In this document: positions 10,086 to 20,820 of the stretch, piece after piece
Position numbering within the stretch: position 1 is the stretch's first letter
Layout of the letters: each line of letters starts with the position of its first letter
Source: Blasia pusilla
Taxonomy: Eukaryota > Marchantiophyta > Marchantiopsida > Blasiales
Reading direction: 5' to 3'
Assembly: GCA_050084515.1 (NCBI GenBank)
Contig: CM114271.1
Span: 5,146,001-5,210,000 of the forward strand
DNA: 64,000 nt
Translations under genes and position numbers: made by a program
Notes under the pieces: model-generated
The model's input: the letters and a program-made list of their open reading frames with translations, nothing else
Database searches by the model: none
What the model was told of the DNA's origin: nothing

Positions 10086-11129
10086 AGGAAGATAGCACAA
10101 CTAGTTTTAAATCCTACTTGAGCAGGCCTATTAACATCCATGGATCGCTATATAAGGACATACAAAGTACAATCCCATATCCTTCTATATGTGACGATAG
10201 GAAGAATCACCAGAGTTGGAGATTGCATGACCTGGTTCATGAACGCCTTCCCAAAGTGATAAATTAAATAATGAGTAAACCAGTGCCTATCAACAAAGAG
10301 TACCTTCACATTGTATGGATTGAGGAAAGGAAAGTCGGGCACAACTCATGCTCCACCCTTATCCATGCTTGATAGACATTCTCTACTCTCCTCAAGAATA
10401 GATTTTGGCGGAATTATTCTTCCAAGAGGGATAATCCACTCTCATTGAGAAAGTAACAAGCCAAAACATTCACTATTTTAGTATGACTAAACTCCTCTAA
10501 GGTGACAAGCCTCTCATCTTCACACACACACACCACACTCTAGAAACCTCTCATGGAGGTTTCTAGAGTGTGGTCAAGTTACTCTCCCAAGAGGGGTGAT
10601 CCATTCTCATTGGAAGAACAAGTAATCCCAAAGCCATACACTCAAGAGTGACATGAGAAACTCAAGATGTGGAATAGCAGTTGATGAACCCTTGAAGGTC
10701 CCTCCTCTTTATAAACTCACAAGAGATCCATAAGAGTACGAAATAGAACTAATCTTATCTTGTGCTATATGGCTTCCTCTCAAGGCTTAGCCAATCACAT
10801 TTTGACACAAGTAGATTTCCTTTTATCTCTTCCTAAAGATCCTCTTTTACCCACTTGATATTTTCCAAATTATACCAACTAACCTAGCCACCAACCAAGA
10901 CTACTTTTGCTTTTAATTAAAGTACCAACCTCACTACTTTAATTTTATAAAGTCATCTTTTATTTATTACCTCTTTTCCTAAAGTTGGGCCCATATAAAA
11001 GAGGCACCATAAAGAGGTTTAAATATAAGAATTTCCTTTTCCTAAGCTAATTTACTTAATACTAATACAACTCTATCTAACACTTAATGAGGAAGGAGTT
11101 TACACACTGGCTGATTTTACTATACGACA
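10086..11129 (-). repeat. Truncated LTR of the E4 family
   Basis: Related along most of its length to 32704-33886 and 53705-54982. It ends ...ACTATACGACA at 11129 (start of the LTR on the minus strand, TGTCGTATAG). About 240 bp of its other end is missing; the break at 10086 abuts the end of E1, so E1 probably inserted into it or deleted it. It sits directly in the integrase of element B. Confidence 0.75.
10533..10573. repeat. Perfect 18-bp-arm hairpin inside the LTR
   Basis: The arm CCACACTCTAGAAACCTC is followed by the 5-base loop TCATG and the exact reverse complement. The sister LTR at 54395-54440 has the left arm but normal sequence instead of the right arm, so the palindrome is new in this copy. 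Confidence 0.85.
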
Positions 11130-11670
11130 CCGTTTGAGGATGGAAGGCCGTACTAAAGCTGAGTTTAGTTTGGAACCTCTTGAATAGATGTTTCCAAAAG
11201 GCATTCCTAAACTTCAGATCTCGATCAGACACAATGCTCTTAGGAAATCCGTGAGCTCGCCACCAACCATCCAGGAACAGTCAGGAAGTCGTGTAGGCTA
11301 TCACAGAATCTCTCGTTGGCACAAACCTCCCCAACTTGCTAAACCGATCAACTATCTCAAGTATAGCGTTGTATCCCTCAGATTCCGGAAGATTCGTAAT
11401 GAAATCCATGCTAATGCTTTGCAAGGGTTCCTCCGAGATCAGCAAAGGACAAAGTAAGCCTTGCTTCTTCGCGTAAGAGACTCTCTTCGCCTGACAGGTC
11501 ACGTAGGTCTTCACATATTGAGCAACATCTTCTTTCATGTTGGGCTAGAAGAACCTCTTGGCCAAAATAGCAAGAGTAGATTTCTCCCCTTTGTGTCCTA
11601 CCAAAGGTCCATCATGACATTCCAGAAACACTTTGGTATGTAGTTTGCCTTGGCCTATATAGATCCTGCT
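11130..11670 (-). pseudogene. Element B integrase, truncated
   Basis: Minus-strand pieces show HTKVFLECHDGPLVGHKG and TCQAKR of the zinc head, the catalytic block with SISMDFITNLPES (first Asp), VDRFSKLGRFVP, and IVSDRDLKFRNAFW (second Asp). The frame runs to AFHPQT at 11130 and is then replaced by an LTR end, so the catalytic Glu and C terminus are missing. Confidence 0.85.
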
Positions 11671-13095
11671 CTACTTAAACCTTAGCAAGCCTTGCCTCAA
11701 ACTTAGATTGGCCACCTTCTCGCCTTGCTTCAACTTCCCAAGGTACTCATTGGCTTGGGCACCCTTCATGAATCCTTTATAAATCCTTCTTTCCGGGTCT
11801 CTTTCATTAGGGAACATTGCTCTCAACACTTGTGTCGTCGATGTTATATGCTCATCCCTGCGACTTAATGCATCTGGAATGACATTTTCTTTCCCCGGCT
11901 TGTGGATTAGCTCCACATTTTTCAATGCCAAGGTTTCATGCCATTGAAGTTTCCTTGGTGTTACACGATCCTAGGTCTCAAAATACTTGAGCGATATGTT
12001 ATCGATGAATACTCGAGTTTTGTGAAGTCCCAGATAATGACGCCACTTCCTCAAGCAATGAACCACCGCAAACAACTCTTTCTCATGAGTGGGCCATTTC
12101 CTTTCGGTGTCGCTAATTATAAGATTCTTGCTCTCGTATGCTACAGGTCTCCTTTTTTGCACCAACATTCTTGCAATTGCAAAATCACTAGCATCAGTGT
12201 GCACCTCGAATGGTTGGTCAAACTTCGGCAGCTCCAAAATTGGTTCCTGCGAGAGGATTTCCTTGACTCGATTGAACGCTTTATCCACTTCCTCGGTCCA
12301 TGTTGTGTTTGCGGTCCAATTTGTGAGAGGTTTTACTATTCTTGAAAAGTTCTTCACACATGTCCGGTAAAAGTGGACCACTCCAATGAACCTCCTTATC
12401 CCCTTCACAGTGGAAGACGGTTCCCATTCGGCAATCGCGCTTACCTTCTCTATGTCTAGACTCACTCCATCTGCACTAACCACATGCCCCAAGAACTTGA
12501 TCTTTGTCAAACTGAACGCATTCGCATATAGCTTGTTCGCCCTAAGTTTCTCAAACACCGTCTTCAAATGTCAAGTGTGCTCCTCTAGTGTTTTTGAATA
12601 GATGAGTATGTCATCTATGTAGATGATCACAAACTCATCCGTATCCTTATGAAAGATGGAGTTCATCAAAGTGGTGAACGTTGGAGGTGCATTACAAAGA
12701 CCGAAAGGCATTACCACAAACTCGAACAAACCTTATCTCGTCCTACATGTAGTCTTCTCTACATTCACTTTGACAATCCAAATCTGATAATAACCTGATT
12801 TCAGGTCAATCCGGCTGAAATACTTGGCCCCTGAAAATCAATCAAAGAGGTCATCCATCCTCAAAAGAGGATAGTTATTCCTTACCGTCACTTTATTCAG
12901 CGCCCGGTAATCAACACAAAGTCTCAACTTCCCATCCTTATTCTTCACAAAGAGGATGAGCGCTCCATAAGGTGACTTGTTAGTTCGGATGTAACCCCTC
13001 TCTAGGAGTTCACCCAACTGTTTCTTCAACTCAGCAAGTTCTTCTTGATTCAACCTATATGGTGCCTTTGAAGGTGGTTGAGATTTGGGTCTCAC
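11671..13095 (-). pseudogene. Element B reverse transcriptase and RNase H
   Basis: RT starts at 13095 with [19 protein letters not shown] and shows [20 protein letters not shown], a stop at 12838, SRIDLKSGYYQI, FGLCNAPPTF and YIDDILIYSK (near 12620), then FLGHVVSADGV. RNase H has FEVHTDASDFAI, THEKELFAVV and the ending HKPGKENVIPDALSRR. The catalytic YIDD box is kept; at least three stops interrupt the frame. Sequence style is that of common plant gypsy elements. Confidence 0.9.
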
Positions 13096-13151
13096 CTCTA
13101 TCTTATGATCAACCGCTCTATGTGGTGGTAACTCAGTTGGAAGCTGCTAAG

Positions 13152-13922
13152 TCAACACATCTCAAATTCTTTCACATCTCTCTCGAGTGTTTCACGGATC
13201 CCCTTTGAAGCTAAATTCTCATCTCTTCCTCTTGCGCTTGAATTATCCTCTACTTGTCTCATCAAGCAAAGAAATCCTTCCTCTAACTCGACCAAACTCG
13301 TCCTCGTGATGGCGTTCACCAACTCCATCTTTCTAGGAACCTCATGAACCAATCTAACGTTCGTCCGTTTGCCATTAACCAAGACGCTCAACCTCAAAGG
13401 TCTTTGCCTCACTTCCACCTCATACACATCCAACAATGTGTTCCCCAAGACTCCATCGATTCTCTCCATGTTGCAAACTGTGAAATTCTCCTTCAACTCG
13501 AATACTCCGCATCCCACAACTAGCCCTAAAACCAACTCTAAGGTCTGGTGGGACTTGCCTTCCGAGAATCCTACCCTAATGGGTTCATCCGCCTTGGTTG
13601 TTGGAAATCCCAATGTCTTCAAGATTCTTGGGCTCAAGAATGAGTGCGAAGCACTTGTATCAACGAGCAACATCACATCGCGATTAGCGATCTTGGATCC
13701 TAGGTAAACCAAATTGGGCGTTCTCTTGGTGACTTGGAGAGATGTATCTAGATCTCCCGCCGATAAGTGCTTAGCAACAAACGCAATCATACTCGGTTTA
13801 CTAACCTTGGGCCTCACACATTCCTTAGCCATATGCCCGGGTTCGCCACAATTGTAGCAAATCACTTTGGCATTTGTTGACTTCGGGAACGGCGACCCTC
13901 TTGGCTTCACGTTGAGTTCCAC
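13152..13922 (-). pseudogene. Element B zinc knuckle and aspartic protease
   Basis: A 256-codon open stretch. An intact CCHC knuckle (CYNCGEPGHMAKEC) lies near codons 23-36, followed by the protease with MLLVDTSASHSFLS. The usual D-T/S-G-A is D-T-S-A here, so the conserved Gly is replaced by Ser and activity is doubtful. The GVLGNTLLDVYEVEV stretch matches the usual later protease block. Confidence 0.8.
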
Positions 13923-14139
13923 TCATTTCGCTGTTGGGGCAAGAGACCCTCTGTGGTCACGCTCACCCCCATTCCAAACCCTCTTGGATGTTCCTTTGTT
14001 TTTCAATAACTTAGAAAAACCTTTCGACTCGAAGGGATTTTTGGTTTTGGACTTCATCGTCCCCTATCCGCTCCGCTAGCCTCAGAATGTGAGGCATACG
14101 AAAGAGGGCCTTTTTGGCGCTCGATTTGAGTCCACTTAA

Positions 14140-14837
14140 GAAGATCACCTTCTTTGTAAACTCATCCATGGAAAGTGAGCTCATGTGTGCATTGAACTCT
14201 CTTGCACATAAGTGCTAAGGGATCCGCTTTGTCGCAACCTCATAAACTCCATGCCATCGTGATACTCCTTATATTCCGGAGTGGATTGGTTACCAATCAA
14301 CTCCTTGAAATCTTCCCAACTCAAAGTTCTTCCACGGCCCGGATGTTCTTTACGGTGAGCCGTCCACCAGTGGAGAGCGTGATCCTTCAGAAACGTGACC
14401 GCTACAATCACCTTGTCTTGCTCATCTACCTTTTTCGCTTCGAAATAAAGTTTGAGTTCTGTTAGAAACTTGCTCACTTTCCGAGAACGCCCCATTTTTG
14501 TGAATGGCATTGGAAAATTTGTCTTACAAAGCTTCTTGTTAGAACTAGAGGCTCCATTCGACTTGAGTTCTACCATCACCTTGCTCTATTCGGCCATCTG
14601 GTCTGCCATCACCTTCATCAAATCCATCATTTGGATATAAAAGTCCGGGTTGTTTGAGTTTGGAGCCAAAGGCCCCACGGAAAGATTTGCGTTTGGAACA
14701 TCCTCATGTCTAGGACTCGACACTTTAGGAGTTGCAATGTCCACTTCTGGCTCACGGTCCGTCATTGATTCATCTCTCGGCTTTTTTGCTTTGACTCGCT
14801 GCTTCCTTGGTTCTCCGCCCTTGGTCGCCATTTGCAA
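14140..14837 (-). pseudogene. Element B gag
   Basis: Two overlapping minus-strand pieces. The N-terminal piece (14837-14586) is basic, with KQRVKAKKPR. The second (14579-14181) has the Ty3/gypsy gag core: FLTELKLYFEAKKVDEQDK, AVTFLKDHALHWW, TLSWEDFKELI and YHDGMEFMRLRQSGSLSTYV. A stop at 14586 and the loss of frame near 14181 break the protein. Confidence 0.8.
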
Positions 14838-14965
14838 GTCCTTTCTCAGATCTCCTCCTCATCTCTGGCATTTCTCCTCAAGCGTCGCGATCTTCCAGCT
14901 ACCTTGAGTTCTTCTCAAACATCCAAATCTTCTACAACCATAAGTTCACGCTCACCAAGGATAAA

Positions 14966-14976
14966 CTCTGATACCA
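14966..14976 (-). promoter_or_regulatory. Primer binding site of element B (tRNA-Met type)
   Basis: TGGTATCAGAG on the minus strand, two bases downstream of the LTR end GCACGACA. This is the usual plant initiator tRNA-Met primer site and fixes the LTR border and direction. Confidence 0.9.
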
Positions 14977-14978
14977 CG

Positions 14979-15996
14979 TGTCGTGCGCCTACTCTCCTCG
15001 AACGTTAATCTTGTTGTTGCGGAAGCGTGCGTTCAGTAGGTCACGCTCTCAACGCTCTTCTGCATCCAAACACGCACTGTGGTTAGGTTGGGTCTGGATC
15101 AATCAGCGGGCTAACTTTTTGAGTTTTCGTCTCGGCCTCTTATCAAGCTCAACCTTCCTAGTTTTGCGGTTTACAACACGGGAAAATCTCAAAAGACTTG
15201 GGACAGAATTTCTAGTCGGTTCAGGAACTTCAAACGGCATCTCGCACATGACAGTTCCAACTTTCCAATGGAAATCCAATGAGTCCCTAACCGAGACTCG
15301 CACAAAATGAATCTCGGGTCGGAATCCAAGTGTGGCGTACAAAGTCCACTCCCTTGGGTCAGGTTTGGGTTTCGAGCTCCTACGCCAAACTCTCATTCCA
15401 TCCCGTGCCTCTGAGACGTCGTTTGGTGCTCAAAGTGGGGATTTGTGTTCCAAGACATCTCCTCCCTTACTAGTACTTCTGGGGATCTCCGGGGTTCCCT
15501 ACATTTAGGGAAAGACACCCGGGCCTCTCCAATTGGCCCTCAACCCGATTATCTCATAGTCGTTTTTGGCCAATATCTCAGTCTGTACTCATGCGTTTTC
15601 TAAGATCTTTGGTGCGTTGAAAGCGTCTCAAGATAAGATTTCCAATGCACTCTTATTTTTCTCAAACGCATCTTATGGATAAACGTTATGGTCCAAAACA
15701 TAGTCAAATTCCTCAAACGCTTGTCGTGTTCCAAAACTGGTTCTCACCTCTTTGGCAACCAACCTTCCAAGACTCATCTCATCTCAAGTCTTGGTTTGTG
15801 TTTGGTCTAGGTTTTGTGGTTGCAACCACTAATGCATGAAACACACAACTTTGTTCCGCGTTTCGTCTCTTGGATTTTTCCAAGAGACCTTTCCAAAAGC
15901 CTCTCCAAAGCGCGATCATTGCAGCGTGAGTCCACTTGAGTTGTGATGTTCCACTTGGCACCTATTTGGTGTTTTTTGGTTACAAGGATCACGACA
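14979..15996 (-). repeat. 5' LTR of element B, 1018 bp
   Basis: On the minus strand it starts TGTCGTGATCC (15996) and ends GTAGGCGCACGACA (14979). A solo copy of almost equal length lies at 44109-45124 on the plus strand. The TG...CA ends and adjacent primer site support the borders. Confidence 0.8.
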
Positions 15997-15997
15997 T

Positions 15998-16410
<413 letters not shown>

Positions 16411-17470
16411 AATACATACAACCTCTACTAGATGATTCAATATCTTATTACAACGTCTTTATAGGGAAGCTAATAAAATTTGTTTAATTTTCAATAGGGG
16501 AAGGAGATGGTAAGAGAGGAGGAACACACTGATGGTCTTCTTGTCATGTCTATTGTCACTTCCGTGACCGTTGAAAGCCCATATTCCAACATATTTTGGA
16601 TTGATTTGCTATGTTTGGGACTATTTCCATCGAAAATTATTTTTTGGTGGGCACATAGACTTTGTTTTTGGGACAGTTGGATGGTCACGATGGTCTTTGA
16701 ATGCCCATGGGATCCAACTCTAAGAGAGTAGAGGTATGAAGAGGGTAAAGATTGAGAGTAAGGCGGAAGGGGTGGAAAAATGAGGAAGATGGAGAGAACT
16801 TCCATCTTTTAGCAAGAGAGAGTTAGATCCTCCATAGAAAAACTCATAGAGGAGGTATGGAGCTCAGTGGATCCCTTCCTCTCTATGAAGAGCGAGAGAT
16901 GGATGGGCTTGTTTCCTTACTTGATTCCATACAGTTCTAGAAGGATAGAAAGGGAGTGACCTATAAAATTTAATGGAATATATATCTATTGCCATCAACA
17001 TGAATCTAAAATTCTTCTATCTTGTGAATTTTAGAGTGCACGTATATTGTTTAGCAACGTATATTTGACATGACTCAAAAAACTGCTCACTAGTGGGGCG
17101 TCCTTTTTGCTGTTTCCGAGCCGACTGTGACCTTCACACACTCGACTCTTCTGGCTGGGTTTTCCATCACCCTTCTTATTGAGGCCTCATATGAAAACAA
17201 ACAACGAAAAATATCACCACGAAATTTTGCATTGGTGAAAGAGCACATCAATTGATGTTCACCACAAACGTTTGTGGTTGATGTGCACCACAAACGACGG
17301 GCGACCTGATGCAAGAGGTCACCTCACTGGCCGTAACAGGTGCCAAAGTCGCATTCCAGAGCTGCGATAAGCGGCGTCGCTGAGCGGAAATAGCACTGGT
17401 TAGTTGGATATTAGGTAAGGGAAGCGGTGACGTCACTAGTCTCGTGCGACGTTGTGAACTCGCTGTGGAA
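16411..17470. other. Intergenic, no gene seen
   Basis: No recognisable coding or RNA feature. Composition shifts from AT-rich near 16.9 kb to GC-balanced after 17.1 kb, marking the start of the host-gene island. Confidence 0.5.
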
Positions 17471-18171
17471 ACGGAATGCGGAAAGCGGAAACGATTCGCG
17501 GCGACGCGGCATTGGCCCAGGACGTGAGTGAGGCACCGCACGGAGACCTATTCCGGCCTATGGACGTCCGTTTCTTTGCAGGAAAGGCGGCACGTGATAC
17601 GAAGGACGTCATTGGTTTCGGTCACGAACTCGACGGAGGCTCTCCCATCGCTCGTGGACCTGAACACTCGCGCTTTCCTACGGTCGAAAACGCGTCGCGT
17701 GAACCGTCCAATCCTGGCGGCTTTCATGGGACCGACACCTGTCCGTCGCATGAAAGTAACAAACTGAGTACCGGGTGTCCTTTCCCCGCGAACGCGAGAA
17801 GTAAAACTCGTCGGGTGAAACCGAGCGTTTACCGGGTTTCGGGTGAAAGCGTGGGCCTGAAGCCCAGGCGAGAAGGTTGGGGGGTACTATCAGCCCGTGT
17901 TATCGCGAAGGAGCGGTGGGAGCGAATCGGAGAACGGAGGATTTCCACGTTGGCAGAGAGAGGATAACCTTCTGGGAGCGGATCGAGCTATCCGGAGTGC
18001 ACACTACATCGCGCGCGCCATAGCCGGCCTCTTTCTCGAAGTGAAGTGCCACCAGAGAGTCCTGTAAATCACTCGCTCGCCCGTTCTCACTGGAATCGGA
18101 GTGCTCTGTATCTCACTACTGCTCATTCTTGTGAAGTCCAGGCAGTTTGTACAGGAAGGAAAGACAGCGAA
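17471..18171 (+). promoter_or_regulatory. Upstream region of psbX with a G-box
   Basis: GC-rich sequence ahead of the psbX start codon. A CACGTG core lies at 17591-17596, about 580 bp upstream of the ATG. G-boxes are common in light-regulated plant promoters, but a single 6-mer is weak evidence. An open frame of 163 codons (17476-17967) overlaps; its protein matches nothing I know and is probably chance. No TATA box is obvious. The 5' UTR start is unknown. Confidence 0.35.
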
Positions 18172-18795
18172 ATGGCTTGCGCATCAGCAGTTAACGTGAG
18201 CGTGGCTGCCGCGGCTCCCGTGGCTCAGCTTGGAGAGTCCAGGTTTCTGTCCCGCCAGGGAGTGAGTTTGGCCGCTCCCAAGAATGTCATCTCGAGCAAG
18301 CTCGTGGCCAACAGGAGCAGAGTCGTATGCTGATTTGAGGTTTCCTCTTCTCTATCCTCACTGCGGTTTCTTGATGTCGAGCACTTTTCTAAGTTTATGA
18401 CAAAGTGCATGTCAGATATTCAGTTTCCTATCTCAATGGCTCCAGTGGGGTGCAAGCTTTGTGCTAGACTCTCCCCACCGCCCACGGTATCCTTGTCGTA
18501 AGTATGCAACTCTGAGCGGCTCGTACTAGCCAATGTAATGGCACTGAAGCTCTATGCTATCGAATTCGTTGCCTGCAGCGCTGCACCGCAAAAGGAGCAG
18601 AACATGGCTGGACTCACCTCCATTGCCCTGTTGGCTGCCGCCATCATCCCCGAGATTGCCGAGGCTGCCCAACCTGGAATCTCCCCATCTTTGAAGAACC
18701 TGCTGTTGAGCGTTGTGGCTGGAGGAGTTGTGCTGTCCGCCATCGGCGTGGCAGTCGCTGGAGTCTCCACCTTCGATCCCGTCAAGAGACGGTGA
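18172..18795 (+). CDS. psbX: PsbX, photosystem II subunit X precursor (spliced)
   Basis: A small single-helix subunit of photosystem II in the thylakoid membrane. Exon 1 (18172-18324) encodes 51 residues rich in Ala, Ser, Val and Arg, a chloroplast transit peptide. Its donor is AGAGTC|GTATGC in phase 0. Exon 2 ends at the stop 18793-18795. It holds a second hydrophobic stretch ([18 protein letters not shown]) ending in an Ala-x-Ala thylakoid cleavage-like site, then the mature protein: [12 protein letters not shown], a membrane helix ([18 protein letters not shown]) and the C terminus STFDPVKRR, the PsbX signature. The acceptor is uncertain. AAAAG|GAG (exon from 18595) keeps the frame and gives 117 residues, close to the usual length; CTGAAG|CTC (from 18550) also keeps the frame and gives 132. 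The textbook-looking CCTGCAG at 18578 would shift the frame. Confidence 0.9.
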
Positions 18796-19712
18796 ACGCG
18801 GTTATCGGACGCAATGTAGATTTGTGAAGTGCCACTCAACTCGTCGACGTGTTACAGTAGGTCTGTTTATGCAGACGAACAATTGTATTCTACTCCATCT
18901 AAAGTGATTGTTTGTGGTTAAGTTTACTTGGAAATGAGCCGCAAGTCACTCTCTTTTCAGTCCATTCAAGTCAGCCATGAGTAGTACTCTTGTGCGCGGA
19001 GGGGCCTCGATGTGGAATTGTTGAGGTTTATGTAGCATATTACCAATGAATACAGAGAGTTTCGATGATTTGCTCTGCCACGTTTGCTGAAACCTTCACT
19101 AAGTAGCTGTTGTAGTTCGGATTCACTATCTGCATTCTCATGTCGTGATCCGGTTACGTGTTCGTAGAATCCGTGGCGTTAGATTGCGGAAGCTGAAGGC
19201 ATCTTTCATTCACCTGCATGTTTTTGAGTGTGCACGGTGGCGATAGTGCGAATAATTAGTAAAGCCATCGACTGTCATGAATTATTTCCAGCAATAAACC
19301 CTAAATGATAGATCACTGTTCTAGTTGTAACAGTTTCAGCGCCTTGCTCACCATCACGGTTTCAATCATTATTTAAAATCTACGCCAAGTTTTCCGCCCA
19401 ATTCTTAACACCCAAAAGCGAAGCTCAATTCAACACTCGACTTGGTTTTGGGCCGTGGCGGCCAGTGCTCCAACACTGAATTGAGCTTGATTGAATTAAC
19501 ATCAATGATCTTCCGATTGATCCTAATGTGTACACATCCATACAACCTTTCAACTAGCCAGTCTCAATGTGCGCCTGCCCCCGCAGGAAGGCGGAAATGG
19601 GCCGAGTATTCCCTCAACCCAATTAGAAAACAGCAGCCACTTTGGGAGGTATGTAATAGCTTCGAAGGCTGGCACTCATAGAACTACCCGAATGTGCAGC
19701 TCATGTAACACG
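18796..19712. other. psbX 3' flank, no other gene seen
   Basis: Probably 3' UTR followed by intergenic DNA. An AATAAA lies at about 19293, roughly 500 bp after the stop, and is a possible poly(A) signal. A CCAATTCTTAACACC...GCTCAATTCAACACT stretch at about 19400-19490 has nearby inverted GAATTGAGCTTGATT similarity. No supported coding feature. Confidence 0.4.
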
Positions 19713-19875
19713 ATTGCCTCTTCCGCACAACTTCTGCATCCGTAACCAATCGTGAAAAATCAAGGGTGGCAATCGCCTTCACCATGTGCGCTCATTGCCC
19801 TTCCGCACAACTTCTGCATCCGTAACTAATCGGGAAAAATCAAGGGTGGCAATCGCCTTAACCATGTGCGCTCAC
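19713..19875. repeat. Tandem duplication, unit about 81 bp, two copies
   Basis: 19713-19793 and 19794-19875 share CTTCCGCACAACTTCTGCAT through CACCATGTGCGCTCA with a few differences. Confidence 0.9.
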
Positions 19876-20091
19876 TTTCAGGATCTGGGTTAGGGCGTAA
19901 AGCGATAACCATGGACGATGGAAGGTCAGACCGCCATGAGTACGACAACATGTCAATCGTCTAGCACTGTGATTCGTCGAGAATAATGAGCACTACATAT
20001 CAAACAAAGCGCGGATACTATGAAGATTAGTCGCGAAAGAGCTACCGGATTCGAACTACCCACGAAGATGCCCTATGGCCGAGGCAAACAC

Positions 20092-20187
20092 TAATGCTGG
20101 AGAAGGAAAGAGTATCAATCCGCATACGATTCGCACGACTGATGCTGGAGAAGAAAAGAATATCAATCCGCATACGATTCGCACGGC
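20092..20187. repeat. Tandem duplication, unit 48 bp, two copies
   Basis: 20092-20139 and 20140-20187 share GATGCTGGAGAA and TATCAATCCGCATACGATTC with a few substitutions. Confidence 0.92.
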
Positions 20188-20820
20188 TTATTACCGGCGC
20201 CCAACTTTGCTTTCCCATACAGCTGCTCTGCATTAGAATAGGAATGTCTTGACCACACGGGAAGAAGGGTTGAGAGAAGTTCTAGGGATTGAAAGTCTGC
20301 ACAGAATCTGCAACTAAAAGCTCCCCCAGACCTACTTGAACCTACTTGACTCGTTTGACTTTGGGTGCCCGTCTTCCATGCATGGTCGAACCTCGCCATA
20401 GCAAACTAATCCGCCGGCTATCATTTCAGGGATCCAACTCGTGATATCACCTACTACTTCTCGAGCAATTGATTTTTCGAACACCTAAACCTGGAAAGCT
20501 GTTTACTGCTCTTGCTTCATACTTGAAACTGATATCCTGATCACCTTGTGTCCCAACTCGACCAACTTCAAAACCATGCTCCTTTAGCTGAGAGTGCGAG
20601 AATCAACTCATTGAAATCTAGACCGGCTGGTGGCACGCAATATCTGTGTTTGTAGATTGGGTCTGAGTTTTTTTTCTTCCCTCTTGTTCATTCTAAACTA
20701 TGGTCTTCCGTTCTTGCGCATTAGAACGCACCGCGTGAGAGTGGAGCGGAGGAGGGTATGGATGACGGATTTGGTGAGTCATAGAGCAGATATCAAGCAG
20801 GGAAGTCATGGGAGGACGCA
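20188..20820. other. Intergenic, no gene seen
   Basis: No coding feature I can support. It is probably the upstream region of the former permease gene. Confidence 0.4.

Larger units (their letters stand above)
11130..15996 (-). mobile_element. Element B: conventional Ty3/gypsy retrotransposon, truncated
   Basis: On the minus strand from 15996: a 1018-bp 5' LTR, a tRNA-Met-type primer site, gag, CCHC knuckle, protease, RT, RNase H and integrase. It stops abruptly after the integrase HPQT motif at 11130, where an E4-family LTR begins. It has no DNMT or PHD domain and is unrelated to E1 beyond the shared gypsy core. Several stops and frameshifts make it non-functional. Confidence 0.9.

Noticed and set aside
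17476-17967. 163-codon open frame upstream of psbX as a gene
   Set aside because: Arg/Gly-rich translation without any recognisable family, in GC-rich promoter DNA with open frames on both strands; more likely chance.
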